Positions 22,461-34,814 of a stretch of 64,000 nucleotides of DNA are shown piece after piece. Made by a program: the position numbers and the translations under genes. Within the stretch, counting starts at the first letter, position 1, and every line of letters begins with the position of its first letter. Source of the stretch: Nephromyces sp. MM_2019 (lineage: Eukaryota; Apicomplexa; Aconoidasida; Nephromycida); the NCBI GenBank assembly GCA_015657535.1, contig JADHZB010001481.1:3427-67426 (forward strand), written 5' to 3'. Under the pieces are notes generated by a model, which was not told the origin of the DNA, did not search any database, and was given only the letters and a program-made list of their open reading frames with translations.

Positions 22461-25147
22461 ATGCCGCCGCGCTCACACCTTCGCCTTCAGCTTCACAGAA
22501 TATCAATTGCTCAAATGCGACGAGACCTAAATTACCAAACTGCACACTGAAAGCCCTTAAATTGCACATTGCCTCGTGCCGGCGCTTCAATAAGGCGATG
22601 CACGAAAGCATGCATAAGACGGCAACGTGGATACTGCCCCGGTAAAGATAAAAAAACTCCGCAATTACCGCGGTGTGTAACAACAGAAGCGCACGCACAG
22701 ACAATACAGTGCGCACACGGCTCATCACCTTTTTCATTAGGTTCGTCGGGCTCCTTTTCCAATTTACGGCGTGCCCACGGGCACCAATTTGTTTGTGCTT
22801 TTATTATATTCAATTTACAAATTGCTTGCCCCGTGTGTTTCTACTTTTGTGTCTCTTATTGAAGTATCGGAGAATCGCATAGGCGTTTGAACGCATTGCA
22901 ATCGGGAATAGCAGGACCTTGTAGTGTTTTAAAAAGTGAGGTACTTTTTACGGGAAGAGGCATTGCAGGAAGTATATATTGGATGGGGAGAAGATGGATG
23001 ATGATGCTAAGTGATGTTTTTGGCGGTTGAAAGGGTAGACGAGAATGTTGAGTGAGGTTTTTTGTACTTCGTTTGCACGCACGCTGCTTTAAGATTCACT
23101 ATATAGCCGTGCCTTTCCTATAATGCAGTGTGTGTTAAAGTGGTCAGGAAACTTCTATCACAAGCATAAAGCAATGTAGATTGCTCAATTTGCTCAGTCT
23201 TGCGGTAGATAACGCGGCGATACCTTTTTTGAGTTAAAATACGAAGTGGCACTAACAAATGAGGCTGTTTCGTATCCATATGCGGATGGTACTTTTGATA
23301 CGTTTTGCAGGTATATGTACATCTGTGCACACATGTTTTATCGATTGATTTTTTGGTATTATGCATCCATTTTTTTCAAGGCACTGCTTTTGTTTTTTTT
23401 GACTTACGCTATTAGCATGTACTGAGTGGAATGCAGTTTGTCGTATTTTCTGCTTAGTGCATGCCTTTGCTTTTATGGTGGAAGGGGGAGGGGGGGAGGA
23501 TTAAGAAGAGGGAGAGGGAGAGAAATGAAGAAATCGAAAAAGATGGTAAAGCAGTAAAAGATGGTGAAGAAGTAGAAGAAGATGATGAGAAGGTAGAAAA
23601 GCATGATGAAAAATATGATGGAGACTTTTTTATGATTTGCAGTCTTTATCTTCCAGGTGCCCCACATAATTTTGCTTTGTCGGAATTCCCGTATCACTTT
23701 GAAAACAATTTCGAAGCAAAAAAATAAGCAAACAAGGATATTGGCTAATAACTTCACCAAATTTATAAGTAAACAAAGCTTCTCACATCATACTGTTATT
23801 TAAAAAACCTTTATAACAACTAAATAATAAGTAAATTTAGACCAGAAATAATGGTTGTATTAGGCGGTTTATATAGGTCTTAGAAGCCAGATATTAATTT
23901 GTGATAGTGTAGCCTAACTATGGCCACTGACACTCTCGTAGCACTATAGCGGCTTGTACTCTTTCGAAAGATAAAGGAAGTTTCTCATGGCTTCCTCTTC
24001 ATAGCAGGATTCTTCAATCTGCTTGGCATGTGTATGTTTACTGTTGCTTTTTATGTTGAATAAAAGGCTGTTACTGCGAGATGAGGAATATCTCTATTTC
24101 GTGCACTGTTTTGATGATTTTTTTTTTGGATGCTCACACACCATCTTCACACTGAAGTTTCTAGGTTGCTCACACACCATCTTCTGACTGATCTTTCTAG
24201 AATCCTTATGTGAGAAACTACTCCTTTTTCTTTATAGGTTATTGGTAGAACGAATATTTTCTGATGATGCTTTGAAGATATGCCGAAGCAATGTATTTCA
24301 ATATGAGTGCTCTGCAGTAGACGCGTATCTTTGTGAAAATGAAAGAACCAAAGGTTGAATTTTTCGTTTCTTGAAACTGCCTTCCTGGTGAGTGAGACTG
24401 ACTTTGATGATCGTACGATTGTCTTTTTATCACCAAAAAATGTGGTGAGCGTGTACCACTCAGCTGGTATAAGTTGGAAGATCAGCGACTATTGTGAATG
24501 TAGAGACTGCATGATTCTTATAACCAAGCTCTGTTGTATAGACTGGATGGATATGAAGTTATTAATGGTTAGTTGCTACATGTTTCACTGATTGCTGGTT
24601 TTGTGTATGTGGGATTATGATCTTGAATATTTAAAATTAAAAGTTGCTAGTTATTTCCTATATATATATATCAATCAAACTGCTATAGTACTTTTTATAT
24701 GGCTTTGTTCTGATACCTGTTTCTATTTGTATCAACGCAATAATCTAGGCACTTATTAGAAACCAGCTAAGCCTAGTGTGCTGTGTACCATTTCTTGAAT
24801 ATTGCATTGATAAGAGTTTTTATTTCATCATTGAAATCGTTATGAATCATTTTAACTCCCTCTTGGACGTTTTTCTCCTTTATTATCACTTTCTTTGCCC
24901 AGAATTTCATTTTTTATAAGAAGCTCATCTCTTTAGCATTCGCATAGCCGAGAGCACACTGGCTAATCTTTTATTTAACCTGTTGGTATTTCTATAGGCA
25001 CATAAAAGCTAGAGCTTCTCGCTGGGTTAACTGTTCTTTAAGCTGTTGGTGTTTCTGTAGACGCACACAAGCTGCAGTTTAAAATTTCGTTTTGTATAAA
25101 TTGAAGGAGTATTGTGAATCTGCTCAATATCTCATTCATCTTTAGAG
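22461..25147. other. region upstream of TFIIIA, no gene recognised
   Basis: Holds a purine-rich low-complexity frame at 23461-23727 (acidic EEVEEDDE-type, on the + strand) and an open 41-codon + frame starting after an AG at about 24238. Either might be an exon of an unrecognised gene, but neither matches a family. The T- and GT-rich + strand character starts here. The TFIIIA promoter should lie at its right end. Confidence 0.5.
24131..24202. repeat. two-copy 36-nt direct repeat
   Basis: Starts TGCTCACACACCATCTTC at 24131 and again 36 nt later. The second halves differ at a few bases (ACTGAAGTTTCTAGG versus ACTGATCTTTCTAGA). Confidence 0.8.
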
Positions 25148-28100
25148 ATGATTAAGCGCTGGCAGTGCAGTCACGATGGTTGCGAACTTTCTTTTGCAAA
25201 GAAGTCACATTTGACTCGGCATAAATTAACACACACTGGGCAGGTAAAAAGCCTATTATGCTACAGAAATAGCGAAATTTTGGCCTTCTTAAGAGTGATT
25301 TTGAGGATTTTATAATGCTGATTTAAAGCGATGATTTCTTCCATTTTAATTGCGATTTTCTTTCTTGTGGTATTAAATGTATAATTTTTTCATTTAATGA
25401 TAAAAAATTCCTTTTTTTTTATATTTGGTTAATGTATGGATTTCTTGCGTAAAACTTGGTGCATATATCACGAATTTGATTTTTTCTGTTTGGTACTGGT
25501 TGTTACCTCATGAAGAGGCTTTGGAGTGTCATTTTTTGCGTGTTTGGGATATTATTTTGTGATGATATTCGGGGTGGTGAGAGGATGTTTTTACACACGC
25601 AAGTATCGTGTTTACCGTGTATAGTTTACGATCCTTTTATCGGCTTTTTCCGTATTTTTTGCAGCCTGTTGGAGCTGTGTTTGTGTTAGTAGGAAACCTT
25701 ACCTCATTTGCTTTGCTTTTTATGATGTACTAAATTCACTCAACGCCTGATAGTACGTCGTATATATACTTCTTCAATGCTGTTTTCACAAAAAAATCAT
25801 CTTGCTATACGTTAATCTGCCGTTTTTTGAGGTTTTTGCTCTAATTTTCTCTTTGAATATTTCAGCTTTTCCTTGTTTTGTATTGCATCCCTCCTTCATC
25901 TTTTGTTTGTCTTAATATTCGCTGTCTCTCTTTTTCTGGCTTTCCTTGCAGCGTCCATATGCCTGCAGCATTTGTGATAAGACCTTTGCACGTAGAGAGC
26001 ATGTGTTACGTCATGAGAGAGGGCATTCTGCCGAGACTCCATTTGTGTGTGATGTAGGAGACTGTTCGAAAGGCTTTGCTGACAAAGGCTACCTAAAGAG
26101 GCACTTGAAAGTACACAACAAGCCGTTCGTTTGTGGTGGGTATGTCCTAACTTCACCTGAGCTGGGATTTTTACTTGCAAAAAGAGGAGTGTGTATGCGT
26201 GTGGCTTTCATCTCTTATTTTGAGTTTGAAGTCGATTTGTTTCTCGATACGGTGGTTTCTCACTAGTAATTAGGTAGATATTACATAAATACGAATAGTA
26301 TCTACCCGCAATCCTATCTCCCCTTGCGAAGCACACACCTACTACATATTTTGTATTCCATTTGCTTTTTTAATAGTATTGATTCACTGTTTTTCACGTT
26401 TATCGTCATGATGAATAAAACGTGTGTTTTTTAGTGTTCTAAAACAAAGTATTCTCATCACCTTGTGCTCTGCAGCTATGATGTGTGTAGAAAAATCTTT
26501 TTTATATTGTTTTGCTGATAATTATATGTGATTTTTATCGTATAAATCATCTTTCTTCATTGTACTTTTTCATGATATTTTGAGGGGATTTCTTGGATGG
26601 ATTTAGTAGTCATTTTAAACAGCTTTTTGGAATGTTTTTGCAGGTTTTTTTGTTTCGTTTTTAGGACTTTTTTCGTTGCCTTTTTTGATATTTTTTTCCC
26701 TTTTTTCTTAGATTCTTTAAGTGAAAAAAGTCGTTTCCATTAATTTTTTTTTTTGACTCCATTATCTTCGATTGACGTTTGTTTGGTGCTCTTTTTACTG
26801 AATGCAACTTCTACTGTATTTTTCTTTTTTTTTGCCACTTTGCAGAAGAATGTGGAATGATGTTCAGCAAGTCCTCTCATCTTCAGTTGCATATTATAAA
26901 GCATAAAGCTATCTTTGATGGCTATAAGTTTGATCAGCCATTAAACTGTCCATCGAACGACTGTAAATCTCTCTTGTTCTCTCGAGCTGATTTTTTAAAA
27001 CACTGGAGGAGGCACAAAAGTAGGTTTTTTATGTGTGTGTTGGTCTGGAGAAAATATTAGATTTAGTAATTAAAGCCTATAAATGCTGGTTGACACACTA
27101 CCGCGCCACTGAAGCTTTCATCGTGATTGTGTTTATGATGGAAAAGTGTGATGAGCAAAGTTTGGTTATTTTCGCTTTTGTTAGAGAGCTTGCATCTTCC
27201 TCTTTAACTGATTTTTTTAGCAGGATTTGATAAATTTGATGTGTGTGTGAAGATTGCTCAGAGATGCGACTGAATTGTGTCATGCCAATGGAATTTCTGT
27301 TTAGTTTGAGTTATGATTGCTTATAAAGAAGACATCCAGGGGTTGCTGCGAGTTATCTACTTGCCTTGATCTGACCTTTTGACGTTTTATGCTAAATTTC
27401 AACTTGTGAAAATTCAATTTTAGCCGTTTTTGCATTTTTATTTGGATTTCCATGAATTTTTGAAGCTTTTCGCTTGAAGATGATGGATAAAATGATGATT
27501 TTGGCTATTTTTGCATTTTAAGCTTTTTTCTGGAGTGCTTTTGATGCAAAGTTTGTGGAGCTTCAAGTTTTTTCGATCTAATCCTTTTTTTTATATTCGT
27601 CTCCTTTTGTATTTATATTTCACCCCATGTGTGCGTGTGTGTATGTTTTTTTTTGCTTCGATTTTCCTTTTCTGAACATTTTTTTTCAATAGATGTTGTG
27701 TGTGCATCATCGAGTTTAGAAGAGTTTAAAGGCAGCAGAGATTCTTGCATGAAGAAGAGATAAATGCTGTTTTTGAAGCTTTTTGAGCTTGAGTTTCTTT
27801 AGTATTGTTATTATTTACTGATAATAATTTATTTTACTCTACTATCAAGCCTTTGGTGTGTCACTTGCTCCTCAATCAGTGTGAAAGTTTTGGTTTTTTT
27901 TCGTTTTCCGTGTGTGTTTAATGCGATTTTTGCAAGGAAAATGCGCTAAGTTGCTGTATTTTTTTTTTACTTTACCAGGAGCTGTAAGATATGATTGTAA
28001 GGAGTGTGAAGGTTATTTCTTCAAGCTCGCAGAGCTACGAGCTCATGAGAAATTACATCATCCAAAACAAATTTTATGCCATTTGTGTGGAAAGGTGAGT

Positions 28101-29853
28101 TAAACTACTTTTTTCTGTTTTTTTGGAGTTTTCTTTTAATCTTCATATAACTGAGTAGCTCTGCTTTTTATTAGCTGGTGTGTGGTGTATGTTTTACTTT
28201 GCTTATTTGGTATACTCCTGGTTTAGTTGGATTCAGTGTATGTGTGTATGGGGTGGGTGTGTGTGTGTGAGGTTGGTGTATGTGGGATGGGTGTGATATG
28301 TGTGCGTGGGTTGTGTGTATGTTTGGTGTGTGTGTAGTGTGTGGTTAATGTGTGTGTGGTGTGTGGGTGTTGTCATTGTGTGTATATTTATCTATGTGTC
28401 TCTATCTCTCCATTTTTTTTCCATGTGTATGCGATAAGGCATATGATTAGCCTTTGTATTTATGCCTCTCTCGCTGGCTACCTCAAACTCTCACAGACAT
28501 ACTTCTAGCCTAATAATCACACTTTTCCCATACTTATCTTCTCTTTTGCCTCCTTTCACTTTCTTCTCTTCAGCAATTTTCCAGAGTTGGGAGATTGAAG
28601 AGCCATCTTCAAACTCAGCATCTAGCGAATAATGTTCCTTCAAGATCTGTTCATTATGCGTGTAGAATCTTCGACTGTGGAATTAGCTTCACTACTGTAG
28701 GTTTCATAATCGAGTTTTTTCCTTCATTTTGTGTATGTGTGCGAGCTGTTTCATGAAGGGAGCGTTCTCCGTGCTTTGTGTGTGTGTATGTGTTTCCATG
28801 CATTCTGTGGTTGATAGGGTATGTGTGAGACTGCGTTTTTTCTGTGTGCTTTTTCCTTTTGCCTATGATTTTGTATGTCTCTATATCTGATGCTTTACAT
28901 TGCCTTGATGAAAGCTTTAAATGAGCTATTAACCTCTATAGAGTTGATTTTCCCTTTATTACTAGAGTCTTTCTTTCCTTGGCCTTTGTTGCTTTTCTAC
29001 GCATTAGTATTGCCCTATACTCTGCTTTTTTCAACCTTTTAGGTTCATACTGTTGTTAATCTGCGCATTCTCTCATCTAAAAGCTATTTCATGCGAATTT
29101 ATGCATTGAAACTCACAACTTTGAAGATTTCCACGTTAATGTTCCTTCTAAAAGCTCTCCGCCTTTAAAATGATGAAATCTTCAAAACATGTACATCTTT
29201 TTGCACGCAAATTAGCAGTTTTTTGATGTTTTGTATTGTATGTGGCTTTGCATATGTTTTCTTGGTTTTTCAGCAAGTGTTTGTATCGTTTCATCTTGCA
29301 CCAGTATAAGTAGCTGCAGGTGTTTGCGTACACCCGTAAATGAAAAATTTGTACTCTTTCGAGAGTTTTGTGTTTATACTCGCTGATCTTCTCTTCTGGA
29401 GTGTTCTGTATGCATGTAAGCAGAAATCGTCAAGTCGTTAGCATTTGTCATCATTTCTGGAGTTTTCTAGATCTGCATCCAATAAAAAATCTTCTAGTCT
29501 TTGAAGAAACCTTCCTCTCGTGTACTAGCTGCAAAAAACATCTAAAAAATATCAAATTCCGCTTTTTTTTTCAGCGAAATGGCCTGCGAGTTCATCAGCG
29601 TGTGAAGCATTACGGAATTGGAACATTTTCTTGCAAGGATTGCGGAAAATCGTTCACCACGAAATGGTCTCTGGTACGCCACTGCCATTCTGAGCATGGA
29701 AGTTCTGATTTGGTTGGTGCTAGTGCCGGTGGCGATGAGGAGAACGGCGACGGAGTAAAAGAAGCGAAAGCCATAGAAACTGATGGTGAAGCGAAGGAGG
29801 AAGAGGGGAAGGTGGCGGAAGAAGACAAAAAAACGTGTGTGGCAGCACTGTAA
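25148..29853 (+). CDS. TFIIIA: transcription factor IIIA-like protein, nine C2H2 zinc fingers, six exons
   Basis: TFIIIA binds the internal control region of 5S rRNA genes, recruits TFIIIC/TFIIIB for RNA polymerase III, and also binds 5S rRNA. Exons 25148-25243, 25952-26135, 26846-27019, 27979-28094, 28574-28696 and 29575-29853 join in frame to 323 residues ending in TAA. Nine C2H2 fingers are seen in order: CSHDGC-H-H, CSIC, CDVGDC, CEEC (split across exons 2 and 3), CPSNDC, CKEC, CHLC (split across exons 4 and 5), CRIFDC (split across exons 5 and 6), CKDC. The mix of C-x4-C and C-x2-C spacings and the count of nine are the TFIIIA hallmark. The C-terminus is an acidic, Glu/Lys-rich tail. ATG at 25148 sits just after a possible AG acceptor, so an upstream 5' exon is possible. 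Introns are long (479-959 nt), T-rich and GT-rich on the coding strand. Another nine-finger factor cannot be excluded. Confidence 0.87.
28226..28400 (+). repeat. GT-rich microsatellite in TFIIIA intron 4
   Basis: Runs of GTGTGTG broken by GGTTG, TATG and GGG on the sense strand of the gene, well inside the intron. Confidence 0.85.
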
Positions 29854-31401
29854 AGATTGAAGTGCTTTTGGGCTGATTGTTATAAACAAGGGTAAGGATT
29901 TACCTTATTCTTTTTTAAAGTTAGTCTTTATTTTTGATGGCGTCTCTATTTTAGTTGAAGAAGCGGGAGATTATGTGGGTTTAGTTTGTTTAAAATAAGC
30001 AGTAATTTTAGAGTATATTGTCTGATGCAGAAATAATGCTTTTACGTTTGTAATTCATTGTCTTTTCTTCTATACATCATGCAGATTTATCTCTTCTTCA
30101 TTGCAAATAGCATGAAGTATGCTGGAAAGATTTTTGAGCTTTTTTTGCCTTCATTACTGTAAATCTTTGATTAATCGTGTCAGAAGATGCTATGAGTATT
30201 GAGTAGCAAAAATGCTGTGAAATAATTGAGAAATCTTATTATTTATACAGTATTTTCACGTTTAATCCTACTATACTTTTATCTTTGAATATCTGTGTAG
30301 CCTCTTCAATCTTTGGTGTTTCATGTGCTCAGTTTGAATCATATACCATTAGGCTGAGAATTTTCTGGAAATTCAGGCTTGATTTGTGAAATGTGGTAGA
30401 GATAGTTTAAGCTGTGAAGATGAACAAATTCCTGCTTCTTTGTGGCTTTTTCTGCCTGTCTAAAGGTTTGTTGCCGCTGCGTGATTACTATTAGTGACGC
30501 TATGGCAGCCTGTCAGCCTTTTGTTTATGAAAATGTTTTGGTATACAGTATATGAGTGGTGCTTTGTGAGTGACGCTTTCTTCTTCTTCTTCCTCTTCAT
30601 CTTCTTGTGCTTCTACTTCTTCTGCTTCTCCCACTTCCTCTTCTTTTGCATCTTCCAGATTCACAAGCCGAACTTTATGTAGGGCCACTTCATTTACGCC
30701 ACTTTTGATGCTTTTTTCGCAGGAAACACTGCCTTCATAAAAGTGACGCAACACACAGGAATTGGGATTACTTGGCTTCTGATAATACTATTGGATCCAT
30801 ACTAATTGAGGCTCCCAAAGAACCCTCCCTTAGAGGCATAGGGCGCTCTAGTTTCTTTTAGTTTATTCATCACTTTTGCTTAGCTTGCATGTGTGTGTGT
30901 GTCTGTATTTTTCGCTCGTTTTCCAGTTTTATTTTCACTTTATCATATTTCTCGAATATTTTTGTGTGTGGTGAAGCGTTCACTTTTGTCTTCTTTTACT
31001 TGTATTGAAGCAGCTATACTAAACCGCTTATCCGAATTTTTTTTTTCGTAGTTTTTCGCGCCTATTATGCTTCTCTAGTTACTGCTAGTAGTAAAACCTA
31101 TACCAGGTTTACAGGGATAGTATTTTCATTTCTTAGTGTCGAAAAATGAATAGTAAAGTATGTGTTTTCGTGTGCGCATGATATACTCTTCGTGAATCTC
31201 ATCTTTTTACATTCATCAAAGTGCAGTTCTATAGGAAAGTTACTGCATTTAGCGAATTGTGTGTGTGCGCGTTTGAAATTTAGCTGATGTAATATATATT
31301 TTTGCATATTCCTTGTTTAAACTTCGTTTTTTCGATGTTTTGTTAGTAGAAATGGATACAAAATCCTGTTTAAGGCTACTCAATCCCTTTTCAGAACGTG
31401 A

Positions 31402-31705
31402 ATATATATATATATGTGTGTGTATGTGTATATACATGGGTATATGTTTTTTGATGTTTGCGTGTGTATTGTTCTGTTTATTGGTGTATGTATTAGTGTG
31501 TGTGTTGGTTTGAGTATATTAATATATGTATGTGTGTATGCGTGTGTGCGTATGTATTGGTGTATGTATATCTATGTGTGTGAATTTGTATATTTATGTG
31601 TCTGTGTGTCTGTGTGTCTGTGTGTATTTGTGTATTTTTGTAAATATGTTTATACTTATAAGTGTATGTACATCAGTTTATATATACCTCTATTTTTATG
31701 TATAT
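31402..31705 (+). repeat. TA/TGTA/TGTG-rich microsatellite block
   Basis: Begins with (TA)n, then TGTGTGTATG-type runs up to TATATAT near 31700. Several frames stay open through it only because the repeat lacks stop codons; the translations (VCVYVYI-like) are not genes. Confidence 0.85.
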
Positions 31706-34647
31706 ATTTCCTCTAGGTGTAAAAGCGCCGCTTTATAGTTGGTGCAACCACCCCTGTATAGAAGGACCCACCACACCCACAAGCACACACACCGGCTGGC
31801 ACCAACGCCCACCAGCACATACATCAAAACACACCACGCATACCAATAACCCAATATATATTAATACCGCTCCATTCGTAGATTTATTGCAGACAGTGAA
31901 TTGTATATTCCCTTTTTTCCCTTCATATATACACGATAGATGCAGTAAGTGCTAGTCTAGAGTTCCAGAGAACTGTTTTCTTGTATGAGCGAATCTCAGT
32001 TATCCAGCCTGTGTTTGTACCCTTTACACTGTGTGTTCAGCTATGCCTACGAAGTACCTTCAACCATGGTTTATAAACGTCATTTTTGGCGTTTCCATTT
32101 TTGATAAAATATATACTATTCGAGTTGTTTCATACCTTAAACTCCACTAGATCTTCATGCCTTAAACTCCATTAGGGACTGCATATTTGCAGGAATCTGA
32201 GTTTTTCTTCAAGACTTCTTCCTTCTTAAACCGTTGCCTTCATGTTGGTGTTTGGGATGTTATTGGGCTATCGTTTTGCTACCTTGTAGATTGCCAGTGA
32301 ATCTGCAGGAAATGACGGTTTGAAGTGGGAGTTCCGTATATATGTATATGTGTCTTCACAGTGTTTTCTTGACTGGTTTATAAAGAAATTTATGATGGGG
32401 AGAGAATATTTTGTATGCAGCTTTTGTGATGCACTGTGTGTGTACTTTCACAATTTAAACAGGTTACTGACCAGTGTTTGACGGCGTGTGTGCGTTAACT
32501 TGTTTACAAAGGCTATTTCAGATCTTTATAGCAGGTTGAGTTTATCCCAAAATTGTGTGTGTGTTGCTGTCTGTATTTCTTAGAGTCCTTCGCCGTTAGC
32601 TGTTTTGTTATTAAGGTAAAACACTGCTATGGCATGTAATTTTGCTGCAGGACACGCAGGTGTAAATTGCCTTGTGTGTATAAATTATGTAATGTGTTTT
32701 ATATGCTTGGGTGTGTGACTCAATACATGCATCTTCATGTAGATGCTTCTTGAAATTTGGTGTAGCTCCAGTTGATTTCGTTAGGTATACTCGAAAGCAG
32801 TCTGGCTCGCATATAGCTTCTAAAATCAACATCGGTATTAGATTTTGTATCCTAAAGTGTGTGTGCTTAGGTGTGTGTCTTGTTTTTTTGCCACTCTAAA
32901 TGCTTTTTTAAAGGTTTGTGTGTATTTTACCTTTCTTGCCCTTAGGAGGATATTAGGTCATAGCTTAAACCCTAGGGAGCTGGCACAGTGATTTGTCATC
33001 TGCATGTCTCTCTTGATTATTTTCTTGGCCATTAGACATTATTTACTATTATTCAGTATGAAGTAGTAGTTTGTTGTTTTTTGTCTTCACCGTACTTGTC
33101 TTGGATGTTTTTTCGTAAACTCTGGAATTCTCGCAAACGACTGAATTTAGGTGTTTTCCAAGTATATTTCGTGAGCAAACATGTGTGTGTGTAAGAAGAT
33201 GGAGTTTTATCTTTTTTCTTATGGTGCCCCTTTTTGTGTATAATTAGAGACTATGGTGGCTTTGGTTGGAGTTGCAGTCTATTTCTATAGCTATTTTCCC
33301 TTGTGGAAAGTACTATATATTATGTTTGTTTATACAAGAGGCTATGTATATATACTTATAAAAGACTATACATGTGTGTTTATTCAACACTCTCTTGAAG
33401 AGAATCAGCTGCTTCTTGTTTCTTCATAGCACACAAGGGTAGCTTGATAAGCGCCGGTGATTTCAAAATTTTGTGTGCATTTTCTGCCAAAACTGTGTGT
33501 GTTTACACAACTGATAGCGGTTTCAGGAAGATACAATTCATTAGTCGATGATGCTTTACAGGATCATGTAAAACTCGGATAAACTAAAGTATGATAAAAT
33601 TAGATGTATTAGGTATTTTAATTGCATGAATTCACATAATAATAATAATATCAGGAAGAAGAGGATGTTGCCAAAACGTATGTATTTGAATCTATTCTTT
33701 TTTCAAAAACTCAACGATATCGGGCTTTATTTGCTTGGCTGCTTAAGTTCTTATTTGGATGCTTATTTTAAAGTTTGAATCCCTCCCTTCTAGATGTCAG
33801 TGGATCCTCCGTTAACACCATCTTCATATATATGTATAGAGAGAGAGGGATAGCGTCCTTCCGCTTGAGTGTGTTCATTTCGTGTGTTTCTCCATAGCAA
33901 ATGAGCTCCAATCACCCTCTTTGAAACTGGTTTTCTCTATAAAAAGCTTGTCAAGTTGAATATCAGTCTTGTGTGTGAAAGTCTCCTCTAAAAAACTTAT
34001 TTTTGTGGTACTCTTTAACTTTGAAATGTTTAACACCTGCTGCTGTCACTAGTACGGATTAGTTACTCTTAGTTTATGCGTGTGTGTATGCTGGTTTTGT
34101 TTGCTGATAAATCGATACGCTACCTGTTGTGGCTTGTCTTTCAAGACCCATATGCTTGCGTAAACACAAGTTCTAGGCTTATAGATCTTCAAAGCACGTC
34201 AAAATGCATGGAAGAACGTGCCCAGAAAACCGCATTTTCGCTCTTCTTACAATGCCCAATATCGGGAAAACCTCCCATAAAATGGTGGGTAGGTTGGAAG
34301 AGGATGAGAGAGTGTTTGGAGCAGCGAAGAAGCTTTGAAGATACACCACTCGTCGTAAAATGTTGATTTTTACACTTTTTTTTGTGGTTTTTCTCAAACA
34401 TTTCCCTTTTACACTTAAAGCGAATGAGTAGGAGTAAGTGCTAGTCTTTTGATGAGTAGATTGCTGAATAAGGACAGCCTCTGCCAGTCTTTGATGAGTG
34501 AAGAGATTGTAAGCTGTTGTGAGTTTTTTTACTTAATAGACCATATAGGGGGTCTCGCTTTGAAGATTTGCTTGCGCAGAAGCTTATTCGCATGCACCCT
34601 AGTGGCTGTTTCAACCCTTGTGGCATCAGCGGTTCCCTTTATAGACT

Positions 34648-34668
34648 AGGGTTTAGGGTTTGATACTT
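34648..34668 (+). repeat. short telomere-like tract
   Basis: Two tandem TTTAGGG-type units (TAGGGTTTAGGGTTTGA), followed 15 nt later by the 62-bp tandem duplication. Too short to be a telomere; it may be an interstitial trace or chance. Confidence 0.5.
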
Positions 34669-34682
34669 GAGCATTTCACCTT

Positions 34683-34814
34683 AGGAAAGGCTGATGTAGT
34701 TATCTAAGCGACTTTTGTGTGTGAAACACGCGTAATACTACGCCAGGAAAGGCTGATGTAGTTATCTAAGCGACTTTTGTGTGTGAAACACGCGTAATAC
34801 TACGCCAGGAAAGG
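34683..34814. repeat. perfect 62-bp tandem duplication
   Basis: Unit 34683-34744 is repeated without a mismatch at 34745-34806, then the first eight bases (AGGAAAGG) start a third copy that diverges. The unit holds a small inverted repeat around GTGTGTGAAACACGC. The perfect identity, against the decayed state of the other repeats nearby, means the duplication is recent or maintained. Confidence 0.95.

Noticed and set aside
31402..31716. Open frames of 60-100 codons through the TGTG/TATG block
   Set aside because: They are open only because the repeat contains no stop in those frames; composition is Cys/Val/Tyr repeats.
33765..33785. GTTTGAATCCCTCCC resembling a tRNA T-arm
   Set aside because: No matching A-box or acceptor stem could be folded upstream.
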